In this document: positions 1-5,441 of the stretch, piece after piece
Layout of the letters: every line of letters begins with the position of its first letter
How positions within the stretch are numbered: position 1 is the stretch's first letter
Program-made: the position numbers and the translations under genes
The notes under the pieces: model-generated
Told to the model about the DNA's origin: nothing
Database searches by the model: none
Seen by the model: only the letters and a program-made list of their open reading frames with translations
From: Candidatus Ethanoperedens thermophilum
Lineage (GTDB): Archaea; Halobacteriota; Methanosarcinia; Methanosarcinales; EX4572-44
DNA: 8,080 nucleotides
Direction: 5' to 3'
Assembly: GCA_012910725.1 (NCBI GenBank)
Contig: WNEG01000089.1
Coordinates: 815 to 8,894, forward strand

Positions 1-182
1 TAAAGCGTAGCTTTACAGTCGAGGATCGTCCTTGCACAACGAAGTTGTACAGGTGTGTGGTTCTGCATACGCAGTATGCAGTTCTGCAAAGCGTAGCTTT
101 ACAGGATAGCGCAATCGAGAACCGTCTCTGCAAAGCGTAGCTTTACAGTCGAGAATCATCTCTGTACAACGAAGTTGTGCAG
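1..182. repeat. Mosaic cluster of short palindromic repeats
   Basis: Six hairpin-forming units are packed in 182 bases: 1-18 (truncated by the window edge), 32-52, 63-81, 84-104, 128-148 and 162-182. Each is an 8-9 base arm, a 3-base centre and the matching arm, usually starting CTGCA or CTGTA and ending TGCAG or TACAG. Three arm types occur: CTGCAAAGC/GCTTTACAG around GTA, CTGCATAC/GTATGCAG around GCA, and CTGTACAAC/GTTGTGCAG around GAA. Linkers between them are also shared: a TCGAGAATCATCTCTG-like linker (19-33, 114-130, 149-164) and a GTGTGTGGTTCTG linker (53-65) that recurs inside the 67-bp array at 2192-2391. The cluster lies just past the 3' end of mfnF and contains no convincing gene. 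If transcribed it would form a string of hairpins, so a 3'-UTR or termination role is possible but unproven. Confidence 0.85.
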
Positions 183-212
183 CTAACACTAATAAAGCTT
201 GATCTGTTTATA

Positions 213-1175
213 TTATTTTTCTATGATTTTTGCTGCTGCATAAGCTGGAAATACACTCGATATTTTTTTACCATACCTTTCTGAGACGAATGTTGCCTCA
301 AGTCCAGCGTTCAAGGCTGCCTGTCCAAGCACGAATTCACCGATACCACATACAACGATCTGGTCAAGTTCGTATTCCTGTGCTATTTTCTCAAATGATC
401 GGGTGATCTGTTCAACCTGCATCTTATAGATCTGCTCTGCTAGGGTATATATTTCTTCATCAGCCAGCTCTTCAAGGTCTGCGCATACGATGCGTGCAAG
501 GCGTCTTTTTGCAGACAGCAAATCCTTTCCTCCACCATCCGGCGTCTCACAGGTGTAGCTACTTTCTGATATGTGCATAAGGATAAGATAGATATCAGCA
601 GTGTTTGCAAAGTATTCTGATGCGATTTTGCATTCCCTGTTTCTCAGGTATACGTGGTTTGTAAGTGCTGCAATATTGGTTCGAAAGAGACCAGTATATA
701 CAAGCTGATTGTGCAGTAACCTTTTGAGATCAGTGGTATGTGCAACTGGCGTGCCTGAAACGATTGGTATGATGTCGGTGGTGGTACTGCCCATGTCAGC
801 AAAGATGCAGTTTTCAAATTCATCTGCAAGGAATCGTGCAGATGCACACCAGTTTGAAGCAGCAAGAGAGGATTCGTTACAACCATCAGTAAGCTTGCCA
901 GATACATCAATATATGTTACGCGTGTGGTGGAAAAGGCATCCTCAACTGCCTTTTTTATATATCGCACCCCGCTTTTTTTATCACAAAAGCAATCTGCAA
1001 GCTCACCAGTCATCACCACCACAACCTCTGATGGATGGTGACGCTGTGCAACCAGTGACAGCTTTTTGTTTAGTTCAGTGCTTTTCCATAGTGGAAGATA
1101 ATATGTTTCCGCAACATGCCCATCACCCGATGCTATTTTGGTATTAGCACCACCAATATCAATACCAAGAATCAT
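213..1175 (-). CDS. mfnF: MfnF-like methanofuran biosynthesis protein (hydantoinase A-type fold)
   Basis: This is a 320-residue protein of the 'H4MPT-linked C1 transfer pathway protein' family. Its characterised archaeal member, MfnF, joins the aminomethylfuran diphosphate unit to gamma-glutamyltyramine to make the core of methanofuran, the formyl carrier in the first step of methanogenesis (or the last step of its reversal). Visible ASKHA/hydantoinase-like motifs are N-terminal GIDIGGANTK (residues 4-13), MTGELAD (55-61), DMGSTTTDI (127-135), YTGLFRTNIAAL (160-171), CGIGEF (276-281) and a C-terminal AAAKII. Length is normal for the family and both ends are intact. The ATG at 1175 is chosen because residue 4 begins the conserved motif and an AAGGAT Shine-Dalgarno (1187-1192) sits 11 bases upstream, overlapping the end of hisF. 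Only 7 bases separate the two genes, so they are very likely co-transcribed. A related paralogue of unknown activity occurs in some H4MPT-using methylotrophic bacteria, so the exact reaction is inferred from the archaeal context. Confidence 0.85.
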   Translation of the reverse strand: MILGIDIGGANTKIASGDGHVAETYYLPLWKSTELNKKLSLVAQRHHPSEVVVVMTGELADCFCDKKSGVRYIKKAVEDAFSTTRVTYIDVSGKLTDGCNESSLAASNWCASARFLADEFENCIFADMGSTTTDIIPIVSGTPVAHTTDLKRLLHNQLVYTGLFRTNIAALTNHVYLRNRECKIASEYFANTADIYLILMHISESSYTCETPDGGGKDLLSAKRRLARIVCADLEELADEEIYTLAEQIYKMQVEQITRSFEKIAQEYELDQIVVCGIGEFVLGQAALNAGLEATFVSERYGKKISSVFPAYAAAKIIEK

Positions 1176-1182
1176 GCTCTTT

Positions 1183-1998
1183 TTATATCCTTACCGGCAC
1201 TCCTTTCTCCTGCAGATATTGTTTCACTTCACTTACGGTATATACGCCAAAGTGGAAGATACTTGCTGCCAGTGCTGCATCGGCTTTACCTTTGATAAAC
1301 GCTTCGTATATATGTTCAATGTTGCCTGCACCACCTGATGCTATAACAGGAATGTCCAGGGTTTCTGAGATAGCACTTGTAATCGGGATGTCAAATCCAT
1401 CACAGGTACCATCCCTGTTCATACTTGTTAGAAGAATCTCTCCACTTCCAAGTTTTTCTAGCTGCTGCCCCCACCAGATAGCATCAATGCCTGTTGGGGT
1501 CCTGCCGCCATAGATCACCACTTCATACCATGCCTTGCTCCCATCTTCAAGTGTGACCATGTTTTTGCCAGGTTGAATCGTCAGATTGCGTTTGCAGTCG
1601 ATAGCTGTAACGATGCATTGTGATCCAAAGATCCTGGAGGCTTCTTTGATTAACTCAGGGTTTTTTATTGCTGCTGTGTTGATGGTTACTTTATCTGCTC
1701 CTGCCCGCAGTATCTGGCGGATGGTTTCTACGCTGCTGATGCCACCACCTACGGTAAGTGGTATGAATACTTCATCTGCTGTACGCTCAATTACATCGAT
1801 CATGGTTGCGCGGTGTTCGTGTGATGCTGTGATATCAAGGAATACGAGTTCATCAGCACCCTGTTCGTTGTATCTTTTTGCAAGCTCTACCGGGTCTCCT
1901 GCGCGTTTTAAATCTACAAATTCCACCCCTTTTACTACAGTACCGCAAGCATCATCAAGCGTCACATCGAGACATGGTATAATCCGTTTGGTTAACAT
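1183..1998 (-). CDS. hisF: Imidazole glycerol phosphate synthase, cyclase subunit HisF
   Basis: HisF is the cyclase subunit of the HisH-HisF complex in histidine biosynthesis. It uses ammonia passed from the HisH glutaminase to convert PRFAR into imidazole glycerol phosphate and AICAR. It is a cytosolic TIM barrel. The start MLTKRIIPCLDV carries the catalytic Asp11, and the second catalytic Asp is Asp134 in TAIDCKR (Asp130 in the Thermotoga numbering). Phosphate-binding loops are seen at GGGI (84-87) and SGGAG (221-225), and GGRTPTG (164-170) is also conserved. At 271 residues it is somewhat longer than the usual ~250, still in a single frame with no lesion. The ATG at 1996-1998 fits the family N-terminus exactly. 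No clear Shine-Dalgarno precedes it, and a TATA-like box about 34 bases upstream suggests a short or absent leader. It is the first gene of a hisF-mfnF unit. hisH is not in the window. Confidence 0.97.
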   Translation of the reverse strand: MLTKRIIPCLDVTLDDACGTVVKGVEFVDLKRAGDPVELAKRYNEQGADELVFLDITASHEHRATMIDVIERTADEVFIPLTVGGGISSVETIRQILRAGADKVTINTAAIKNPELIKEASRIFGSQCIVTAIDCKRNLTIQPGKNMVTLEDGSKAWYEVVIYGGRTPTGIDAIWWGQQLEKLGSGEILLTSMNRDGTCDGFDIPITSAISETLDIPVIASGGAGNIEHIYEAFIKGKADAALAASIFHFGVYTVSEVKQYLQEKGVPVRI

Positions 1999-2027
1999 GT
2001 ATTGTTTGCATTAGCAATGCTGGAAGA

Positions 2028-2036
2028 TAATATTTT
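2028..2036 (-). promoter_or_regulatory. Candidate TATA box for the hisF-mfnF unit
   Basis: On the minus strand the sequence reads AAAATATTA, centred about 34 bases before the hisF ATG. With the usual archaeal TATA-to-start distance, transcription would begin within about ten bases of the start codon, which agrees with the lack of a visible ribosome-binding site. A small palindrome, GCATT-AGC-AATGC (2008-2020), lies between the box and the gene. This is a motif call by eye in an AT-rich stretch. Confidence 0.3.
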
Positions 2037-2139
2037 CTGTTCGAGCCATTTGAGGTTTGCAACGGTTAAAGAGCAGGCAAACATTTAATATAGTGATAAT
2101 AACATGGTGTTTAGTGGACGTTGCTAGTAATTTTCTGCA

Positions 2140-2161
2140 CTCGATTGCTAGCGCAATCGAG
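2140..2161. repeat. Hairpin with 9-bp perfect arms heading the repeat array
   Basis: CTCGATTGC (2140-2148) and GCAATCGAG (2153-2161) are exact inverted copies around TAGC. The right arm GCAATCGAG recurs at 112-119 and in every 67-bp unit downstream, where the left arm has shrunk to TTCTC. This suggests that the element is a fuller version of a module that has been shortened within the array. It is followed at 2171-2191 by a palindrome of the CTGCACAAC type whose right arm has diverged (GTTGTAAAG). Confidence 0.75.
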
Positions 2162-2191
2162 AATTAATTTCTGCACAACGAAGTTGTAAAG

Positions 2192-2391
2192 TGCTTCTCG
2201 CAATCGAGATTTATTTCCGCTCGCGTTGTGTGTGGTTCTGCACAACGAAGTTGTACAGTGCTTCTCGCAATCGAGATTTATTTCCGCTCGCGTTGTGTGT
2301 GGTTCTGCACAACGAAGTTGTACAGTGCTTCTCGCAATCGAGATTTATTTCCGCTCGCGTTGTGTGTGGTTCTGCACAACGAAGTATGCAG
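2192..2391. repeat. Array of three 67-bp direct repeats
   Basis: Copies start at 2192, 2259 and 2326, and the first two are identical by eye over the whole 67-base period. Each contains a short TCTCG/CGAGA hairpin, a middle TTATTTCCGCTCGCG segment, the GTGTGTGGTT linker and a CTGCACAAC-GAA-GTTGTACAG palindrome (2238-2258, 2305-2325). The third copy ends in a hybrid palindrome (2372-2391) whose left arm is the CACAAC type but whose right half is GTATGCAG, the type seen intact at 63-81. Because 67 is not a multiple of three, the same short open frames appear in different phases. None looks coding. There are no unique spacers, so this is not a CRISPR. The array fills most of the 1999-2410 region between hisF and the next gene. 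The remainder (2021-2135) is AT-rich and holds no gene. Confidence 0.95.
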
Positions 2392-2395
2392 GGTC

Positions 2396-2401
2396 GAGGT
2401 G
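2396..2401 (+). promoter_or_regulatory. Ribosome-binding site immediately after the repeat array
   Basis: GAGGTG lies 9 bases before the ATG at 2411 and fixes that start. It begins only five bases after the last palindrome of the array, within GTCGAGG, a string also present in the repeat linker at 18-24. The Shine-Dalgarno may therefore itself be repeat-derived, and upstream hairpins would sit in the 5' leader of this mRNA. Confidence 0.6.
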
Positions 2402-2410
2402 TTACAATAA

Positions 2411-3154
2411 ATGTATTTTGAACGTATCCCATCTGTAAAAGAGTTAAAACAGCTTGAGGACGGAGAATTTGTAATCAAGCTTAACTATATTCCAAACGAG
2501 AGCGAATACAAGCGGTTGGAGGGTGTTTTTAACGCTCACCTGTTTTTTGATTTATCATTTGTCCCGGTAGGCGAAGAGTTTGTCAATTTTGAGAACATTC
2601 CTCCCACAGTCGAAGGGATGGAGATTTTCCTTGATCATCCACTTACAGATGCTGAGTTATACACCCTAAAAAGCATAGAACGACTTGTAGCTGATTCTAA
2701 TCTTCATATTCATATTTTGATGACCTATGTGCCAGATTATGAAGAGCGTAAAAGATACCGTCGTTACAGCTTTGTCCATCCGCCTTATTTTATTTTTCTT
2801 TTATCATCTGTTCCTGACTTTGAAACAAGGGGAAATTTAACGAAGATTATGCCACCACCCAATATATTGTTACTTCTTGATTACGTGCCAACAGAAAAGG
2901 AAGTTGCAGAATGTGAAAGAATTCGGCCAAAACCTCGAATTGGGATACTGTTCGAGCATCTTCCTTCAAAAGATGATTATAAACGAATTCAGGATATGAT
3001 CAGTAGTATCAGTACAATCGTATATCTTGATCTTGGGAGGGATACTGGTGAAGAGGAGGACGAATATATGAAAGAGTTGCGCATACCTTTTGAAGTTGTC
3101 TTGAATCGTGCTGAAGCCGAGCTGAGCTTATTAAGTATTTTAACTGATGATTGA
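2411..3154 (+). CDS. Unrecognised protein of tandem ~25-residue beta-alpha repeats
   Basis: I do not recognise the family of this 247-residue protein. It is made almost wholly of a degenerate repeat: a short hydrophobic strand, an aromatic/His or Ser plus V/I/L then Pro, and an acidic-basic amphipathic helix. The register prolines are Pro7, 28, 52, 77, 108, 135, 160 and 185, spaced 21-31 residues and mostly 24-27. Clear examples are KLNYIPNESEYKRLE (23-37), ILMTYVPDYEERKRY (102-116), LLLDYVPTEKEVAEC (154-168) and GILFEHLPSKDDYKRI (178-193). The last units (about 203-247) have lost the proline. There is no signal peptide, membrane segment, cysteine cluster or catalytic-looking motif. A strand-helix solenoid or closed barrel-like fold used for binding is the simplest reading, but that is inference. 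It is a single gene, divergent from hisF and followed by an AT-rich block. The start is supported by GAGGTG at 2396-2401. Confidence 0.85.
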   Translation: MYFERIPSVKELKQLEDGEFVIKLNYIPNESEYKRLEGVFNAHLFFDLSFVPVGEEFVNFENIPPTVEGMEIFLDHPLTDAELYTLKSIERLVADSNLHIHILMTYVPDYEERKRYRRYSFVHPPYFIFLLSSVPDFETRGNLTKIMPPPNILLLLDYVPTEKEVAECERIRPKPRIGILFEHLPSKDDYKRIQDMISSISTIVYLDLGRDTGEEEDEYMKELRIPFEVVLNRAEAELSLLSILTDD

Positions 3155-3254
3155 TTGGTGGGTGGTTGATAAATGCTTCTGGGGAAAAATAAAGCAAAAA
3201 CAACGGTTACTTAACAAATTATTTAACGATTAGTAACTTAATCAAAAAGTAAGC

Positions 3255-3264
3255 TTTATTAATA
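3255..3264 (+). promoter_or_regulatory. Candidate TATA box of the HEPN gene
   Basis: TTTATTAATA lies about 35-44 bases before the ATG at 3299, a suitable distance for a TSS near 3285-3290 and a short leader. The surrounding 3155-3298 region is AT-rich, which lowers the weight of the match. Confidence 0.35.
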
Positions 3265-3270
3265 CTATGC

Positions 3271-3286
3271 TTTCTAATTTTAGAAA
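3271..3286. promoter_or_regulatory. Perfect inverted repeat between TATA box and HEPN start
   Basis: TTTCTAA (3271-3277) and TTAGAAA (3280-3286) are exact inverted copies separated by TT, lying where transcription is expected to start. Such a position suits an operator, including one for autoregulation. It could also be chance in AT-rich DNA. The ribosome-binding site AAAGG (3287-3291) follows directly. Confidence 0.35.
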
Positions 3287-3298
3287 AAAGGCAATAAT

Positions 3299-4165
3299 AT
3301 GAATTTGGCAGAAGAATATTTGAAAATCGCTAAGAAAGACCTTAAAGCAACTAAAATTCTATATGAAAATAAGTTGTATGCTCAAGCCCTCTTTTATTTC
3401 GAACAAAGTGTTGAAAAAGCAAATAAAGTGTTAGCATTGACTTCGAATAAATATTCTGAAAAGGACATGATAAATTTTAATCATGATGTAACGAGAATAT
3501 ACAAGGATAATATCATTGAACAAAAAAGGAGATATGAGAATTTATCACGAAATTTAAACCAAATATCTGAATTAAAGAATACAGAGTTTGTTAAAAACTT
3601 TGATATTGAAAGTAGAAAGAAAGAATGTGAAGAATTCTTGCGAAATCTTGCCGAAATTCAAACCGAAAGAAATGATTTGATTTTTATTTCAACATGGGAA
3701 ATTCGAGATATTCTCACAGAAATAAGTGAAAATGACAAAGAAATTAAAGACTCGATCAAGAGTGTTTCAAATTTCAGATTGACTGAAAACGACTGGGAAG
3801 AAATGAAAAATGACATTTTCAAACAATTCGAGAATCCAAACAATAATAATCTCGCATCCTCGCTACAGAAAGAAATGGATGATAGTAAACTAAGTATTCA
3901 AGAACTTGAAACCGGACTCAAAAAAATGTATTTGCAGATGATTCATTTAATGTCAGTTTCTTCTTATTTGTATCATCTCGGCATTCTCACTTTACCACAT
4001 GCTGTTATTGCGAGATATCCTAAAGGAGATTTGAGTCCTATGGATATTTATAATCAAAAACTTCCAATCATAAAATATTTGCCAGATTTGATTGAACAAC
4101 ATTCCAAAGCATTAAAGATTTTAAATAAATATTACAATGAATATTATTTGAATCCTGCACAATAA
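3299..4165 (+). CDS. HEPN-domain-like helical protein, no antitoxin partner seen
   Basis: This 288-residue protein is entirely helical in character. Residues 1-70 follow the pattern of small archaeal HEPN proteins: LAEEYLKIAKKDLKATKILY, then YAQALFYFEQSVEKANKVL with the aromatic/Glu/Lys helix, then a HDVTRIY motif (62-68) like the 'tHdl..L' end of that family. A long charged middle (70-205, probable coiled coil) leads to a second helical part with HLMSVSSYLYHLGILTLPH (216-234), RYPKGD and LPDLIEQHSKAL. HEPN proteins are often RNase toxins or RNA-linked stress factors, but I cannot place a convincing Rx4-6H catalytic motif, so activity is uncertain. No MNT nucleotidyltransferase, the common antitoxin partner, is present. 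The gene is much more AT-rich than its neighbours: the line 3541-3600 has 13 G/C of 60, against 31 of 60 at 1441-1500 in hisF. This suggests acquisition by transfer. Start chosen from AAAGG seven bases upstream. Confidence 0.6.
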   Translation: MNLAEEYLKIAKKDLKATKILYENKLYAQALFYFEQSVEKANKVLALTSNKYSEKDMINFNHDVTRIYKDNIIEQKRRYENLSRNLNQISELKNTEFVKNFDIESRKKECEEFLRNLAEIQTERNDLIFISTWEIRDILTEISENDKEIKDSIKSVSNFRLTENDWEEMKNDIFKQFENPNNNNLASSLQKEMDDSKLSIQELETGLKKMYLQMIHLMSVSSYLYHLGILTLPHAVIARYPKGDLSPMDIYNQKLPIIKYLPDLIEQHSKALKILNKYYNEYYLNPAQ

Positions 4166-4258
4166 TAACACCTTTTAAAGAGTGGCGTTTACTGATTGGT
4201 TATATTAACAAATAGTTGAATATCATAGAAGCGTATATTAAACTTAAAGTTGTCAAAC

Positions 4259-4268
4259 TTTATAAATA
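4259..4268 (+). promoter_or_regulatory. Candidate TATA box of the lipoprotein gene
   Basis: TTTATAAATA matches the archaeal TATA consensus well and lies about 27-36 bases before the ATG at 4295, implying a very short leader. It overlaps an AT-only inverted repeat, ATATTAT-AAA-ATAATAT (4266-4282). An 11-base palindrome AACTTAAAGTT (4241-4251) is just upstream. The weak ribosome-binding site AAGGGA is at 4283-4288. Confidence 0.45.
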
Positions 4269-4294
4269 TTATAAAATAATATAAGGGACAAATA

Positions 4295-4645
4295 ATGAAA
4301 AAAAATAGAATAATACTAACAATCTTCATGATAATATTAGGTACAATTACATTTGGTTGTATAGAAAGTTCAACATTTGCTCCAAAAAATATGGTTGATG
4401 TAACATTTCATACTGTGGATATAGGATTCAGAGATGGGTCTTATCAGCAAGTCACAAATGTAATGAGTTATGAAATCATAGAAGAAGGCGCTTTTTCTCA
4501 TACGGTTGATATGGAAATACTTAATCAAAATTACTACGCTAAAACTAGAAGAATTCATTATGTAACTTCTATTGATATTATTAAAGAATGGACAATTACA
4601 CTCGAACTCGACGATGAACAATATCAATCAATACTGAGTTCATAA
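4295..4645 (+). CDS. Small secreted lipoprotein of unknown function
   Basis: A 116-residue protein whose N-terminus is a textbook lipoprotein signal: positive MKKNR, a hydrophobic stretch IILTIFMIILGTITF (6-20), then the lipobox-like TFGC with the lipidated Cys expected at residue 22, followed by a polar linker. The mature part of about 95 residues is rich in alternating polar and hydrophobic residues (VDVTFHTVDIGF, HTVDMEILNQNYYAKTRRIHYVTSIDI, EWTITLELDDEQ), typical of a small beta-sandwich facing outward from the membrane. I do not recognise a family. It is AT-rich like the HEPN gene before it, but it has its own promoter signal 129 bases after that gene, so co-transcription is not required. 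The start is supported by the signal peptide and AAGGGA six bases upstream. Confidence 0.7.
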   Translation: MKKNRIILTIFMIILGTITFGCIESSTFAPKNMVDVTFHTVDIGFRDGSYQQVTNVMSYEIIEEGAFSHTVDMEILNQNYYAKTRRIHYVTSIDIIKEWTITLELDDEQYQSILSS

Positions 4646-4691
4646 TATAGCAAATTCAATGATATAATTCCTGAGCATCCTACCGATGCCC

Positions 4692-4775
4692 CGTTTTTCG
4701 AAAACGAGGTCGTTGACTTCTGCACACAAAGTGTGCAGTGTTCGTAATTTCTACTCACGTTGTGTGCAGTACTTG
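4692..4775. repeat. Isolated, decayed copy of the palindromic repeat
   Basis: An intact palindrome CTGCACAC-AAA-GTGTGCAG (4720-4738) shows a fourth arm type of the family. It is followed by CACGTTGTGTGCAG (about 4756-4769), resembling the CGCGTTGTGTGTGG part of the 67-bp unit, and then GTACTTGTGCAATC, resembling GTGCTTCTCGCAATC. It is preceded by CGTTTT-TCG-AAAACG (4692-4706), which has the same arm/3-base/arm layout. The rest of the 4646-4901 gap shows no gene. Confidence 0.6.
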
Positions 4776-4856
4776 TGCAATCAAAAGTCAATCCCATGGT
4801 TTTTTCGACACCAGCTTGAAATACATACAACTGGATAAAGAGTTTACCAACACACT

Positions 4857-4877
4857 ATTATTCATAAACCGAATAAT
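4857..4877. promoter_or_regulatory. Inverted repeat before the HAS-barrel/HerA operon
   Basis: ATTATTC (4857-4863) and GAATAAT (4871-4877) are exact inverted copies around a 7-base centre, ending 10 bases before the Shine-Dalgarno of the next gene. It may be an operator or a leader hairpin. No strong TATA box was found nearby, so its role is open. Confidence 0.3.
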
Positions 4878-4886
4878 GGTTATCTC

Positions 4887-4896
4887 AGGAAGTGAT
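4887..4896 (+). promoter_or_regulatory. Strong ribosome-binding site
   Basis: AGGAAGTGAT differs by one base from the archaeal anti-16S match AGGAGGTGAT and sits five bases before the ATG at 4902, fixing that start. Confidence 0.7.
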
Positions 4897-4901
4897 AAAC
4901 G

Positions 4902-5441
4902 ATGAACGAAGGCAGTAACCAAATTTTTGGTGAGATTATTAGAATAGACAGTGTGAACACATATCTTGTCAAAGTACCATCAGAATCTTCTTTTGAACCT
5001 GGTCTTGGCGAGTTTGTAGGGGTTGATAGTGGTGATGGGTTGGTGGTCTGTGTTATAAAAGGGGTGCAGCGATCGGTACCAGAAGAATTAGCCACACTAT
5101 TATCCTTTGAACAGGAATTAAAATACCTGCCATATAATACAGACTTTAAAAGTAGCTATTATACTGTGTTTGGACTTGGCGTGCTATCTGATGATACTAA
5201 ATACAGGATTCGCATAGCACCGCAAATACGATCTCCTGTAAAACGCTTAAATAAAGAGACGATCAGAAAATTCCATCTGAAAGACGATAAACCAAACATC
5301 TCTTATTTCAACCAGTATCGTGAAATACTCGGAGATTGCATACTGTTTGCGATTAGTGACGAATTGATGCGTGTGCTGCCTGAAGCAAGCAGCATGCTTC
5401 TAATTGTCAAAAAATACATTGAAGGAAGTGGAAAACTATGA
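4902..5441 (+). CDS. Stand-alone HAS-barrel-like protein, HerA partner
   Basis: A 179-residue protein with no enzymatic motif that I can see. Its first ~125 residues resemble the N-terminal HAS-barrel region of the HerA protein encoded right after it. IFGEIIRIDSVNTYLVKV...LGEFVGV...LVVCVIKGVQ (8-56) parallels VVGTVLTHSKDDFTFIT...VGEFVCYL...HILARVRH in HerA (3-44), and YYTVFGLGVLSD (86-97) followed by PQIRSPVKRL parallels YYRVSAAVVGYFD followed by PRVKPLSG. The rest (125-179) is mixed helix and strand. HAS barrels mediate subunit contacts in HerA and F1-ATPase rings, so a structural or adaptor role on the HerA ring is plausible. That is inference. Its stop overlaps the HerA start by four bases (ATGA), so the two are translationally coupled. 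It does not show the acidic DEDD-type motifs of NurA. Confidence 0.65.
   Translation: MNEGSNQIFGEIIRIDSVNTYLVKVPSESSFEPGLGEFVGVDSGDGLVVCVIKGVQRSVPEELATLLSFEQELKYLPYNTDFKSSYYTVFGLGVLSDDTKYRIRIAPQIRSPVKRLNKETIRKFHLKDDKPNISYFNQYREILGDCILFAISDELMRVLPEASSMLLIVKKYIEGSGKL

Noticed and set aside
644..2014. Open frames antisense to mfnF and hisF (for example 709-1041, 1586-2014)
   Set aside because: They are shadows of well-supported genes and show no independent coding signs.
2192..2391. CRISPR array
   Set aside because: The repeated unit is 67 bp and contiguous; there are no unique spacers between short repeats and no cas genes.
2191..2478. Several overlapping open frames of 60-76 codons on both strands across the repeat array
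   Set aside because: They are the same 67-bp repeat read in shifting phases, with no ribosome-binding site or family resemblance.
3206..3237. GTTACT/AGTAAC inverted repeat in the 3155-3298 gap
   Set aside because: Arms are only six bases with a 20-base gap in AT-rich DNA; likely chance.
4902..5441. NurA nuclease partner of HerA
   Set aside because: No DEDD-type acidic motifs and the length is short; the sequence resembles the HAS-barrel region of HerA instead.
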